Shown: positions 21,863 through 34,976 of the stretch, piece after piece
Position numbering within the stretch: the first letter of the stretch is position 1
Layout: each line of letters begins with the position of its first letter
From: Apiotrichum sp. Y4204
Lineage: Eukaryota > Basidiomycota > Tremellomycetes > Trichosporonales > Trichosporonaceae
Assembly: GCA_025531455.1 (NCBI GenBank)
Contig: JAMYHL010000010.1
Coordinates: 1,054,001-1,118,000 of the forward strand
Length of the DNA stretch: 64,000 bases
Direction: 5' to 3'
Made by a program: the position numbers and the translations under genes
Notes under the pieces: model-generated
The model's input: only the letters and a program-made list of their open reading frames with translations
Database searches by the model: none
What the model was told of the DNA's origin: nothing

Positions 21863-24800
21863 GGGTGTGGACGTGTGTGCGTTACTACCTTAACTGTCCG
21901 ACGAGATAAGGAGTGGGAAGTGGGCGAACCGTCGGTCACCAGCGTGTTGCTACGAGTAGGGTCGATGCAAGACTGGGGATAAAGCCATGCGTTTTAGGGT
22001 GAAAGAGTGGGTCGTCCGGTCGTGGGGTGAGCGCCGCGCGGACCGTAGGGAGCGTGTTGGTGTGCTTGAGATGTGTGTAGTGTTCTTGTGGTCAGTGTGG
22101 AGGAAACGTATTCCCCAGCCGAGTCACGAGTCTGCGCGGTTCAAAGTCGATGCTTCTTAAGACGAACGGTCGGGGTGGGGGAAGATGGGTGTGGCGGTCG
22201 TGATAGGGGCGGAGCGAGCAGATGAACAGTTGCTTGTCTTGGCGATCGTGCACGGGGGTTGATAGATGTCGTCGCTGGTGTGTCTGTCTGCTGGTAGCGC
22301 AGAAGATAGTGACAAGCGTCAATTGTCACGATTGTGGAGCGACAGTCGTGGTCGTCTCGGCGAGGATCCCTTGTGCAATTGTGGAGACCTCGAAGTGTGG
22401 TGCGGATACCAATCGGAAATTCAACGTGATCGCGCCGCCCGCAGCAAGTGAACTTTACTCTGAGCACTGCTCTGTTGCCAACGTTGTTGATCGCAGTGGC
22501 CAACGATCAAAACGAGATCGAGGTGGTGCACAATGAAGGTGCTCGGAGGAGTGCTCGGAGGACAAGAAACACGAGTCCGACAAATGGTCGGTTGTGCCGC
22601 TGTGCAGATGGATGCCCGAACGCAGAATGACCGAGTGGCCGAGTGGCCGAAGGCGTGGGGGTCAAGGGGTTAGTGGGCGGGTACGTAGGTAATTGGTGGT
22701 GCGGTGCGCGGTGCTGCCGCGGTGATGCTGTCTGACGGCTCTTGTGGAGAACGGTGCCGAACGGTGCCTCGCAGTGGTCCAGATGTGATGGACGATGAGA
22801 GATGGGGACAGAGGAGCGGCACGAGCCAAGTGGGGAGACCGTGCAGAGGAGAAAAAAATATGGGCGGAGGGGGGAGGGCCGATGGGTGGAGTCCGGGTCG
22901 TGAGTGAGGTTTCCAATGATTGTGTTACAGCAACAACGCGCGACGCTAGACGATTGTGATGGCGAACGAGCTGGTGTGTGTTGTGGTGTGTCGTTGTCTC
23001 GAAGAGATCCGGGGGGAGAGTGCAATTGAACGATGCACGATGTTGATGCGGAATGAAGCTGACTTTGGAGTTGCAGTTGGCTGTTGCCGGCTGATGATGA
23101 CTGCCCAGTACTACTACTGTTGCTGCTGCGGCGGCGGCGCGGCGGGCGGGTGTTTTGCCTTGGCTGTTGCTGTTGCTGATGTAGGTGCTGCGACTGCTGT
23201 CACTCCTGATGATATCAACAGTAATATCGCTTGTGCTTCTCTTGTACTGCGGCAGCGCAGGTTCCCTGCGGGGGAACCCTGTAGAGATTCCGGCACCCAG
23301 CACCTGAGAGCAGATTACATGCATTACACCTCGGACACCTGGCACTAGGCGGCTATCGACAAAGCTTGTCCAGACATTTTTCGCCGCATTCTCTGCCGAC
23401 CATAGCGACGGATGCAGGAAAAAATAGGGTTTGACCAGTGATGCTGTCAGAATAGCCCATGGACAACCGGGGAGAGAACACCCATGCACCCGCGCACCCA
23501 TGAGAAAGAGTGACAACCATTGCATCGCGGGGGGACACACACGGGGCCACGGGGGGGATCTTCGTCTGCTCTACCTCGAACGCCGCTGATGCGTGTTTTT
23601 GCGCCGCAGCCAAAAGCACGGATCGCTTCAGACAACATCAGACACACGTATTGGCCTACTACTTGTCCCCCCTATTGCCGCCATCGACGCTATTACAGGG
23701 GCTATAAAGCTACAATACACAATCTCATCTGCGAACGCGACGATGTAATCTATATCCAGCGCATGCTATTGGCCCACAAAGAAAAAACGAAGAGAAAGAA
23801 AAACGAGGCCATGCTCATTTTCCGCTTCTTTTGGGCCGCACAGGGGCCGCGATCTCTTGAGCTCCGGTGCTTCGGGCTCTGGGCTCCGCGCTTCGTCGCG
23901 CATTATCGCTGCGGGCGTGCGTAATCAAGAGATCTCGTCCGGAAGGAGGTGTGGTTCATAGTTTTGGATTCCTATGGATACCCCGGGACGGGCAGATGCA
24001 CAGAATGCATTCTTTGGAATGACAAGCACAGTAGCAGTAGCAGCAGCAGATTGCGCATCGGACCGCCTTTGCTCCTGCTCCCTGCATCTGTTCCATGCAC
24101 CACGCGTGTCATTCCGTGGCGGACAGCTTCCAGCGCGATTCCACAACAAGGTTCAGCTGCAATCCATGCCTTCTACCCCACTTGCCCACTATCCCCCAAG
24201 GCCACTATTGCCGCTGTTGAGCCATGTGCCCATGCTAGTTGCCACAAGCTCGGTAGCCTCGACAAGCTGCAACAGCTCCATATGAATGCTTGAATGCACG
24301 TAGCCATGCCACGGCGAGGCACCGTCCACGCAGCACGCAGGCACGGGGCCGGCTCGCCCAGGAATCTGGGTGTCTGGCCCAGTAGCCAAGCCACTCGGCA
24401 CCACAGGCCGGCGGCCAGCACCAGCGGTGAGACCTCGTCGGCCCCCGTGTAGACCCTCGCCGCCCGGTCGGACGACCTCGCGACCTCGGAGTGCTCGGGA
24501 CAGGCTTCTGCCGAACATCCCGGACCGAGCCTACAACCCACAGTAGCTACAGTACGAGCATGCTGACTATCGTAACGCGCTACGCATAATCCGCCCGTTG
24601 ACGTGTGCCGACGCAGCTATTAAGATGCACGCCATTCGTACAATGGTGTGTTTCGTGATGGCGCCGGCGCCGTGGCGCCAGCGACTAGCGTCCGTTCCAT
24701 CGCCTACGCAGACACCGACGCCATGTACGCCATTTTAGCGCATCAGGAGCGCTGCTTGGTTGCTTGGTGCCTGCTGTTGCTCGCTGCTGACTACAAGCCT

Positions 24801-26427
24801 CCAGCCCTCCAGCTTCCAGCTTCCAAGATAGGTCATAGCATGTCCTTCGCAGTCTAGACTCCTTTGCCGATCCTTGGAACGCATCGAGAGGAATTGTGTC
24901 GGATGCGGATTGCCGGGCAGACCATTTGTCTGACACGCGGATTGAGCTTTGAGCACTCTGCGCTCTGTGCGCGATCCGTACTATACCAGGCATTGTGCGA
25001 CGGCAGTGACAATACGAGGATGCAACTCCAATAGCAGCCACTGGGCCACCCCCTGATCCTCCCGCCGGCATGTGAATCGCCCGGCTTGTCATAGTGCTCC
25101 ATGCTCCACGAATGGCTTCGCACATGTGCACATCTGTAGCGGATCGCGGAGCTGATGCCCCGCGCGCCCAGCGCGCCCAGCGAGTGCGTCTGATCGACTT
25201 TTGCATCTGAGCATTCACCGATCACCGACAGGCCAATAACGCATTCCGCTGAAAATCGGCCATGCCTCACTGGATCACTGGCTTGGGCTAATCGCGGACA
25301 TCCCGAGCTGACGAGATGCGTACGATCGCGTACGAGATGGAGCAACACGTGTAGAGGCAGCGGGCTTATGCGCATATCGCGCATATGAGCATACTGTATG
25401 GCATGATGGCATGCATGGCAGATCCAAGCTTTGTGCGAGCTCACGATTGGCTGCGCGCCCTGGGCCTGCGCCTGCCCACTACCGCCTACGGACAGTCCGG
25501 CTCGGCCGCTATATTTGGAACTGGCCGCTTCGGACGTGGGCGCGCAGGTAGTCACCGGGGTCCGCGGGTCGTATCGGATACAGTAGGCCGGACACGGGGT
25601 AAACGTGCCCAAACATGCAGAGGCGCAGAGGGGGCTGCATTCGGACATGACCCGTGCGCATTCGGATGCTGTATGGGAGGGTCCGTCTCGCAACGCTCGT
25701 CTATCCGCCCGCCATGATACTGTACACACCATAGATCTATAGAACCCACCTGGCCACCCTGGCCATCCTGGTCAAGTAGAACCCCATATTCCGGACCCCA
25801 GCCCGTGTAACCAACCGCCTGTGTATGATCATTGAGTGATCACTCGGTCAACGTTTGTGCTCCATCCCAGTGAACCAACCTCTGTATACTGCGATCTCGG
25901 TACATGTTTGTGCTCATTACTGGTCGTACTGGATGTTTGGAGCGTGCCGGCATCGTCTGGCCCGTCATGACTTGGCGTGACGTTCCTGGCGTCCACTCCA
26001 CTGACATGTGAACATGGACATGAGGCCATGAACGTCATGTCCATGTTGGCGTTGATAGCGCGACCCCCCCTGCGAACCGGGCCAAGACACCAAGAGATGC
26101 TGCGCGTTTGGGTAGGTTCAGGTTTGTAGCATGGAACTTAGCGGGAGTCGCACGACTAGTGAAGGGGCGAGACGTCACCGCTCCGCCATATGTCATCGCG
26201 ATCGCGAAATCATATCGATCATTGGATGGTGGATACTCGGGGGTACTCATGGTCAATCTAATCGCATCTCATAAGGCCCAGACAAAATAACTCGGACTGA
26301 AGTCCTCTGACTAAACACGCGCTAATAGCAAACAACCCACAAAGGACCAGAAACCAAACAAGCTACCACACCCTGATCCCACGATCTAACCTGCAAGCGG
26401 CGTCTGGCGTCAACTCTATCCTCAACC
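21863..26427. other. 4.6 kb stretch with no convincing gene
   Basis: Lies upstream of both flanking minus-strand relations: 5' of the PH gene and 3' of the repeat-protein gene. The first 1.2 kb probably contains the PH gene promoter. Long open frames exist, including 292 codons on the minus strand at 24854-25732, but their translations are Cys/His/Arg-mixed without domains, and overlapping frames are equally open. There are GCA/GCAGCAG-like runs near 23115-23180 and 24028-24050. No tRNA or transposon signature was recognised. Confidence 0.45.
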
Positions 26428-29400
26428 TCAGCTCCAGCTTCGATCATCACTCACAGGCATGACAAGCGTGCGCGGCTGTGTGCGATACACGCTTGGAGCC
26501 CGGCTGCGGCGGCTTGCCCCCGTCGCCCCGGACATCGCTGTCGTCGCGCCACTCGCGATGCTTGCCGCCCGCGACGGTGGGAGGACGGTCCCCGCCGCGA
26601 GGTGTATAGTGTCTAGCCGGCTCGGGCTCGCTGGTACCGGCATGCTCGCTCCCGAGTCGTGATACGAACCCTCAGGACGCCCAGTGGATGTCCCCGAACG
26701 TGCCGCGGCCGGTGCAGCTATTGCTGCAGCCACTGGGCCGTTGGCGGACAGCTTTGCTGCTGAGGCTTTTGTGCCCGATGGCCTCGTAGATTGTGCCCTT
26801 GCGGATGGAGCTGCTGACCTTGCGGCGGAAGGGGCGGTAGAGCGTGCCGGTGCTGCAGATGGGGCTGCGGAGCGAGTGACGGACGGTGCTCCCGATGGAA
26901 CCGCCGAGCGTTTTTCTGGTACGGCTGCCGATGCCGCACCGGATGGCGCAGCTGAGGCCGCCGAACGCGCGACGGAGGCAGGCGGGGCGGCAGACCGAGC
27001 CTGAGACAGCGCGATGGAAGGTGCGGCTGAACGGGCTGCGAAAGGTGGAACAACGGGTTCGAGAAGAGGCGACTGCGCGAACTCGACCGGCGTAGCTGAG
27101 GGTCGGATCACGGATCGCGCTGAGCGAGCGGTAGGGGCGATGGACGGAACTCCCAGCGATGGTGCCGCTGAATGCGCGACCGACGAGGCGCGCGAGTGAG
27201 TGACGGACGCGGCTTGCATGACAGCTGGGGTCCCAAGAACCGCAGCTGATGCCGCGACTGACCGTGCTGGGGTAAGGGGGGCGGCTGAGCGCACGATCGA
27301 TGGCGCAGCGGAAGGCATAGCCGACCGCGCCGCAACTGAAGGTGCTTTGCTCGGTGACGCGGAAACGGCCGCCACAGATGGGGCGGCAGACGGGGCCTTG
27401 CTGCCTACAGACGCAGGTACCGCGGACCGCGCAGCGACAGAATGTGTCGCTGAGGGCGCAGCAGATCGCGCTGCAACGGACGGGGCAGCCGATGGCGCGC
27501 CAGATCGAGCAGCCGCGGCAGCAGAGCGTGCGGTTGATGCCGCAGAGGGAATAGCTGCAGAACGAGCTGACGGCGCTGGTGCCGCTGACCTTACCCAGGT
27601 GCTCGCTGCCGACCGAGAGACTGAGGCAGATGGCGTCTGGGCTGGTGCCATCGAGGGGGTGTGTGCGGTTGACGCCGCCGATGCTGGTCCTGTGCTTCGT
27701 TGTGCCTGTGTAGCAGAAGGGGCGACCGGCCGCGCTGAGCGAGTGGAAGCCGTGGCGGAAGGGCCGGAAGGGCCTGCTGTGCGTGTTGTTTGTGCACTCG
27801 CCATTGATCGCGCTGCCGATGCGGGGGTCCCTGTTACGACTGGAACTGGAGCTGTAACGGGCCCCGGTGCCTTGACTGATCGCGCTGACGGGGCGACTGA
27901 GGCGGCCCGGGAAGGGATCGGCGTGCGGGCCGCGATGGTCGACGGCGTGGCGCTCGCCGGAGGCACGACCTTGATAACCGGCGTCATGGGGATGGCGACC
28001 TTGCCAGGACTCACCCAAGTTCCCTGACCGGCGACGGATGGGGGTGCCGGACCCGAGACACTGCGCGGCCCGATCGCTGGCACCTCGCGGACAATGGAGG
28101 GGGCGGGCGTCGCTTTGGGGGTCGCCTCTCCTTCGGATGTCTTGCTGCGGCTGGACTAATGGATGCATGAGCTCCTCCCCTTCGGCGACTTAGATTACCA
28201 CCTCGGCGCAGCGCCACTGATGTGCGGCGCGGCGGCGTGTGGCGCATGGCTGGCACCCGAATAGAATTCTGGAGAGTGGGACTGTGGTACTGTATGACTC
28301 GCGACCTGTGGACCATGGAAATGCGGCTCGTCTCGCGCGACTGCGACTCTGAGACTTAAAGAGTCCTCCAGCTCGACCCCAAGTACCGAAACTATAAGGG
28401 GGAAGGACACTATGACCGCTATAACCACTTGAGCCGGTGCCAGCCAGCTGAAATGATGGATGAGTGACCTACAGGTGGTTGAACAATGACCTAGTCATTA
28501 GCGCCATTCGCAGTCACAAGTGTGATCAACTTACCGTGGGGGGACGGCTCACATCAGACTGATGCGTAAGGTCGGCATCGAGACCTGTGAGGCCAAGGCC
28601 ATTAGGTGCGCTGAGATCTGGGACTGCATTGCTCCAGCGGGAGTCTGATCTGCTGAAGATGCTACCCCGGCGCGGGCGCTGGGATGCTTCCCATTGAGGT
28701 TGCTCCTTGGCGCCATCTCCATCTATTTCTGTCCCGCCCCGAAGCGCCTCCGCAAGTGACGAGCGCGGGGCACCAGCCTTCGAGACGGAGGTGGGAGGCC
28801 AAGAGGGAACATCCTTCGCGACACGTTCGGTCACCGTCGATTTGTGGGATGTCTCGGGGCGCTCAGGTCTTTCCGGCGACGGAGGTCTGAAATGAGCGTC
28901 GTCCTCTAACAGCAAGATACTCACCTTGGCCTGTATACAAGCTGAGCAGGGTCTATGGGGCCGAAGGGGTCATAGGCACTTGCGTCCTCTGGCACAGGCG
29001 TTCCTTGCAGGCGGAAGGTGGGATACCGTCCGTCGTTGCCGCTGTCCGGGCCTTTCGGAAGCTCAGTCGCGAGCAGCGAGACTGGATGGCTGGCACTCCT
29101 CTTATGTGAACCCTGGACCACGGATGGCGTATTGGAAACAACGCGGCTGGGCGGACGTATATCGTGGACGAGGCTCGGCATCGGAAGAGGCTTGTCGACA
29201 TCTGAAACGCTGTGGTGCGAGGTTACCGTGTCCGGACGTGTAGGCGGACGCGACTGAGGGACCGGATAGTCGGTTGGCTGTAGATGATCGGTATGGGCGG
29301 TGGCTGCTCTGGAGACACCGATTCGCGAGGGGGAGGGCGGCCGCATGGCCGACGCCACGCTATGCGCTCGGCTGTGGGTAGCAGACCTCGTAAGTGGTAC

Positions 29401-31941
29401 CTGTGCAGTGTGCGCAGAGGTTAAGACGGACGCTGGGAGAGGATGTGCGCGTGGGTCAACCGATGTGGGAGGGATCGAAGCGGGAGGGCGCGCAGGCGAA
29501 GGATGGGCTGACGGCCGCATTGACGGGCCCCCCGACATTCTCATGGTCGGAGCGGCGGAGGGTAGCCCCGTGGTAGGTGCTGGGGTTCTGGCAGAGGGTG
29601 TTACTGTCGCAGCTTGTGAAGGGACCGCAGAAGCGCCAGCAGGACGAAGAGCTGACGGAGCGGCAGAGGCTACGGAGCGAGGCATGGCCCTGGTATTGGC
29701 GGTCACTGCTGACGGTGCAAGGGATGGTGCCATAGACTGTCTGGTTGCTGGCGTTACAGAGGGTGCGGCCGACTGCTTCGCTGACGGCGTCATGGATGTT
29801 ACCACAGATTGACCAGCTGACGGTGTCACAAACGGTGTAGCCGACTTTTTTACTGATGGTGTCCCTGATGGAGCCGTAGACTGTCTTGCCGATGCAGTAG
29901 GAGGTCGACTGACCATCGTAGGCCCCACGGATTGAGCCGCTGAAGTGCGGTGGGTTGCCATCGACGGAATCGGAGCAACCGATGGTGCGGCCGAAAGAGC
30001 ACGCTGCGCTGGGGTAGGTTGGGCAGTCGTAGCGCGCGCGGTCGGGGGACAAGGTGCCGCAGTTCGTCCTACGCTCGTAGAACTAGGTGGCGCTCGTGAA
30101 TGAGCCGTGGGAGCTTTGGATGGAGCGTGCGAGCGGGGTGGCAAGCGAGCAGACCGGGTTGGTGTGGCAGCTGGTTGGGGTGCATCCTCCATGCTGGGAG
30201 ACGTCGCGTACTCCTCTGGTGGAGTGTACTCCGATTGAGGCTCGAATCCTTCCGGAGGCGGATCGGGATGGTAGTAATCGCAAGCGAGGCCCCTGCCACG
30301 GGTTGATTGTTCAAGACACGGCTGGGAGCCATACGACTGAGGAGGCGCAAAGCCATTCTGTGGCGGTGGGAAGCCGTTCTGGGGAGGAAACATGTTCAGC
30401 GGCTGCTGGAAGTCCTGCGGTTGTGGGATGTACTGCGGCTGTGGGACTGACCCATCACACGGGACTGGGGGCGGGACATACCCCATAGGAAGCTGAGGCG
30501 GCGGCGGAGGGCCAGCTGCTTCTGGGGAGATGATGGTACCAGCATGTGACGGAGGTATGGGAATGGCTGCCGGAGTCGGAGTGCGAGAGGTATCAGGAGC
30601 CAGGACCGATTGAACTAATGCTGGTGCTGACACCGCAACCGACGCGGGCGCCAAGGCAGGAATTGACGGAAGAGGGGCAACAGCAATTGACCGAGATGAG
30701 ACTGCGGGAACAGGCGCAGGCCCAGGCATCTGCGCTGGAGTGATCGAAGCGGCGAAGGGCATGACCGAGTTGGCGCCCATCCATCGCTCTGCTTCTTCCC
30801 AAGCCTCGCGGCGTCCCTCGTCGCGCCCGACATTCAGCGCCTCGCGGACCTTGAGTTCTTCTTTGTATCGATTGGCCCTGATATCAGCGGAAATCACAGT
30901 TGGGTTACATACCGACGCTTTGCTTCCTCAAACGCCTGATGGTAGCGCTGCCTGTCCTGCTCCGTCTTCTGGCCCTCCTTCTTGAGCCGGCGCAGTGCCT
31001 CGGCAGCACTGACCAGCTGCTCCTTGTATCCCTGGGCCTTGTTCTCTCGCGCGCGAATGTCGCGCTCAAGCTTACACCGCTCAAGGCGTTCCGAGATCAT
31101 CGTTGCCTGCATGTCGCGAAGTGCCTTCTTGGTGTACTCGAGCCGAGCGAGGGCATCAGCAAGCTGAGCAGCATTCCCATCCTTTGTTGCACGCATCACT
31201 GCTGCCTCCGTCTCAACCGCGGCGGCTAGCTTCGCTTGAACGTTTCGTGCCATAGCCGACATAGAGTCTGGTTCTTCGAACCTGAGATCAGCGCCAAAGG
31301 AACCTCTCAACTCACATTCTCAGATCATGTTCCCAGGCGCTCACTGCGCTAGCCTCGTCGGTGAAGGCGCCCCCTTCGCGTGCCGTGATGCCGAGCGAGT
31401 TGACGTCCGTCCCGGCTCCCATTGGCATGAGTGGCACATCCGGCATCGAGTCTGTGGGGGCGACGAACGTCGTTGGCTCAAGAGTTGACTGGATAACGGG
31501 GGTGGCCAGTCGGGTCATCGCGCGGGGACAAGTCTTGGGCTCAATGGCGTCGACGTTTGTGGTGTGCGTCCGCTGTAGTGGGGGACGTGCTGGGATCGCA
31601 GGCTGTGGAGGTATTTCCCTTTGCTGGGGTTGGGCGTGGGGAGGGTTCGGAGCACGTTGAGTTTCCGGTCGGGCTCGGGGACGCGAGCGGGCCATGCCTT
31701 TGACGCTCACCGAGTCGTCGGGGTATATGGTATTCGGGTCCGAGTCGGTGTTGTGGTGATGGAAGCGCGGAGAGGGCTCGTCGCGATCCGTCCGTGAAGA
31801 GTTGACCTTGCTGGCGAAGGGTGAGAGGAGTCCCACGGGAGGCACAGGCGGGTGAACGCTCGCTTCGACGGCGGCGAGCTTGCTGTGGAGGAGGTTGAGA
31901 CTGGGTGTTAGAACAAACTGAGAGCGAGCTCTTCTGGGCAT
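26428..31941 (-). CDS. Giant coiled-coil protein with Ala/Ser/Pro repeat tail, function unknown
   Basis: Six-exon model on the minus strand: 31316-31941, 30913-31281, 28925-30877, 28535-28886, 28202-28447 and 26428-28155, about 1757 aa. The first four exons join cleanly (1100 codons; introns 34, 35 and 38 nt). The order is a disordered N-terminus (1-205), a coiled coil at about 215-370 rich in heptads (LARLEYTKKALRDMQ, ERLERCKLERDIRA, KEELKVREALNV), a Pro/Gln-rich region with repeated PPQNGF, two long Ser/Ala/Pro/Thr-rich regions, and a ~500-residue tail of degenerate AARSAAPSAAPS units. The segment 28156-28534 is ambiguous: exon 5 is the frame-consistent choice, but other acceptors exist. 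The architecture suggests a scaffold or cortical/spindle-type structural protein; this is inference only. Confidence 0.7.
26690..27800 (-). repeat. Degenerate in-gene repeat encoding Ala-Ser-Pro units
   Basis: About 1.1 kb of the last exon is built from variants of codons for A-R-S-A-A-P-S-A, making the protein repetitive and the opposite strand open for 275 codons as a by-product (27200-28027 plus). The units are diverged at third positions, so the protein pattern appears to be maintained rather than recently expanded. Confidence 0.7.
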
Positions 31942-33246
31942 GTCATCTTTTATGGTCTCGCGGTGTGTATGTGTTCACCGCGTCGTCGTCGTGGCCCCGA
32001 GACAGACACGAGTTGTCTGGTGAGACATTGTTGCTTCTCGACAACAAAAGCACTCACACACAACACACACACACAGAACAACAGGAAGTGTAAACATGCG
32101 TCACGCCAATCCGTTGTTCCGCACCATAATGGGTGTGGTGAAAACGTGGAATCGGGTTGAATCGTCGGATCATCCGGGCCCAGTCTGGCACAAGGATCCC
32201 GAGACGTTGATCACTTCACCCGCATTGTACAGTACTGTCACTCGACTTCTCGCACACCATGACACGATGTACTCACTCCAGAGGCCCAGAGGCCTGCTGC
32301 GACGGGCGTGGGACGGGCACGTCGGCGAGGGGGATGTACTCCGAGCCGTGTTGTGAAGGTGCATCCCGGATCGAAGCGCGGGCGGCCATCGTGAGGTGGG
32401 TGAGATCGGGTGAAGGTCGGTGGAGCGGTGTTTGTTATGAGGAACAGATTGGGGCGGCTGTTGTCTGATGTGATCTCTTGATCTGATCTGCGACTGATCT
32501 GCGAGCTGTGAGGTCGTGTCCGTGTGACTCGCCGAGTCAGTAGTGAGCTGAGAATAGCCAAGACATGAGGAATCGAGGTGGGTGGGGAGAAGTGAAAGAA
32601 TGAAAGAGGTGTCTGTTTGTCGCGGGATCCGCTCTCGTCAGTGTTTGTCACGCGGTGATGGGCGCGGCGTGTGGTAATGGTCAATGCTTGCAACGACGAC
32701 CAGCCTTCTCCTCATGGCCTTGAGCAGGGAATTGATGGCGCACGGACCGCCGGCCATGAACTGCCCAGTGGACAGTGGAGGCCCCCACCCAGGGACAGCC
32801 AATATGTGGCGCTGACCCGTGATGGTGTGCAGAGTATGCAGAACACACTGGCAGAGCATTGTGCTGTGGCGTTTGTTTTGGCGTCTCCATGTTCATGATA
32901 TGAGGATATGCGCTACCCCCGTCAGTTGCGAGCACTCGATACCACATTGTCCAAAGCAACAAATGTATTGAATCGGCCCCCGAAGGATCCCAGGATCCCA
33001 GAAGAACACCCGTCGAGGGTTGCCGACGAGAACCGCGAGATCTATGCTTCTGTTATCCAATCAGTGCAGCCTCTGGCGCGGTCCGTGTGACTGTTCACCA
33101 TGTTTACATCCAGCAGGAACCCCTTCCACTACCGGTCCCAGGCCGCATGATGGTTGTCCGCAGGACTGAATCTCCAAGAATCTCCAGGACTGAGTCCGAG
33201 ATCGTCCTGCAATGTCTCCCAAATGATGGGTCTCTATCACCGGGCA
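31942..33246. other. Spacer between agmatinase and repeat-protein genes
   Basis: Contains the 5' side of the repeat-protein gene, with a CA/GT-rich patch at 32052-32072 and CT-rich minus-strand DNA, and the 3' side of the agmatinase gene. Open frames here lack domains. No RNA gene was recognised. Confidence 0.5.
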
Positions 33247-34976
33247 CTACAGCTCGTCGCGGAGGTCCTGCGCACCCGCGCCGGCCTGGTTCTTGAACCC
33301 GACAGGGCTCTTACCCTTGACGTTGCCCGCTTCGACGTGCTCACGAATGAGCTGGTTGAGCGCGCCACCACGCGAGGCGGGCTGCGGCTTGTCGGCAACC
33401 ATGAGCGAGAGAAACTCCATCGCGAGATCTGCCGCAGCCATGGCCGTCAGCTCGGCGTTGGTGTCGTACGCGGGCGATACCTCGACAATGTCTGCGCCGA
33501 CAATGTTCATGCCCGCCAGCCCGCGGATGATGCGCTTCACCTCCCGGGTCGTCCAGCCGCCAGACTCGGGTGTGCCGGCTGCGTGTAAGCGAGCGAGATC
33601 AGGAGGATGCGATGTTCTGAGCCACACTCGGACACTCACTTGCAGGTGCCATGCTGGGGTCAATGGTGTCGATGTCAAAGCTGAGGTAGCAAGGTCCGTT
33701 TCCAATCCGACGCCTGATGGCTGCGGCGACACCCTCGGGGCCCATGTCGTCGATGTCGTCTGTGGAGAACACCTGGAATCCGACGGCCTCGTCGTGCAGA
33801 AGGTCCGAGAATGACTGTCATCAGTGGGAGATTTCTTCACGGCGAGTGATCTGAGTCCAGAAGGCGGCCAGGATCTGGGTCTAAGAGCCTTGGTACCAGC
33901 GCCCAGTCCCCTTCTCTGTTCTTCCGGCAAACTGCAGCCACCCATTGGATGTCCATGCCGGTGGCTACTCACCGACAAACGCGTACGGATCCCGGCATGT
34001 GCAGAGGTCGTATTCGACACATATCCGAGCTCGTGGGCTTTCCAGAAGAATGTGCCGTGCGTCTGATGACGTCAGTTACACTCAGCCTGCTCTGTACCCA
34101 CCACCTTGTGTTGCTCGCTGTGCGCTCCGCCAAGCTCGTGTCCGTTCCAGGTGTCGAGATGGGCGTCGAAATGGAGCACAGAGATGGGTCCATACACCTC
34201 GTGAAGCGCACCGAGGATGGGGAGGACAATTGTGTGGTCCCCGCCGAGCGTGAGGATGCGCGGGTGCTCCTTGCCGTCCTTGGCGAGATGAGACGTGTAC
34301 TTTGTCTTCTTTGACTTGGTCGGGCGGTTGATCAGCGTCGAGTACGCGACCTGCATCTCGTCGATTGCCAGCGCCGGATCATAAGGCGACGCCGGGACGT
34401 CGCTGCAGTCCATCTGTTGTGAGTGAGCATGCGATCCAGCCAGCTGCCCAGCTCCCCAAGTCAATACGCACCACCGTGAGATCCGTGTCTTGCGGGATGC
34501 TGAAGCCCCAAGGATATACGAAAGAGCGCGCGGAGCCGATACGCCGCGACCCCGTACGGATAGCGTGGGGACCGAAACGCGCGCCCGGGCGGTACGAAAC
34601 CGTGGTCTGTGGTCAGTGGGCTGCCTTGATGGACATTGGGATCTCGCTCAAGATCTCTGTTAGTCGTAACTTCCGTATCGACGCTAAGAGCAAGAGTTCA
34701 TCGAGCTCCTCGTCTCGTCACGCAGAGCCCCAGCCATCCGCCGACTCACATCAAATGGCATACCGAGGATCGCGATGTCGAACCGTGTATCGGGCTGCTC
34801 GAGGCACTGTGCATGGGGGAAGCGCCCAAACCCCGCAATGCCGGAGAACGTGAGGTCCGGCGTGCCGCCATACTTGGCCTCTGAAGGTCAGTCGCTACGC
34901 GTTGTGGGGTAAACTCACGCCAGGCCTCTTTCGCGCTCGCGCCGAGGGCGAGAAGGGGGACGAGGAGGGCGAGCAT
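33247..34976 (-). CDS. Secreted agmatinase-like ureohydrolase
   Basis: Manganese enzyme of the arginase/agmatinase family, which hydrolyses guanidino substrates such as agmatine to putrescine and urea. Seven exons: 34919-34976, 34750-34880, 34607-adjacent 34472-34606, 34102-34413, 33973-34062, 33640-33814 and 33247-33578, giving 410 aa. The N-terminus is a signal peptide ([15 protein letters not shown]), so the protein should enter the secretory pathway. All metal-ligand motifs are present: GGDHT, DAHLD and SFDIDTIDP. The family patterns [43 protein letters not shown] and [12 protein letters not shown] support the joins. Introns range from 38 to 158 nt. An in-frame upstream ATG at 35009 would add MFLSIHHQSYA; the shorter start gives the cleaner signal peptide. 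Distinguishing agmatine from related substrates is not possible from sequence alone. Confidence 0.92.

Noticed and set aside
22620..22680. tRNA-Ser/Leu-like A-box (GACCGAGTGGCCGAGTGGCC)
   Set aside because: No B-box (GGTTCGANTCC) follows within the needed distance and no acceptor stem can be formed; the pattern comes from a short GAGTGGCC repeat.
24854..25732. 292-codon minus-strand open frame
   Set aside because: No domain, odd Cys/His/Arg mixture, no CT-rich leader, and an overlapping frame is also open for 177 codons; judged chance in GC-rich DNA.
27200..28027. 275-codon plus-strand frame opposite the giant gene
   Set aside because: It is the antisense of Ala-Ser-Pro repeat codons and is itself only Ala/Asp/Gly/Arg repeats; a by-product of repeat composition.
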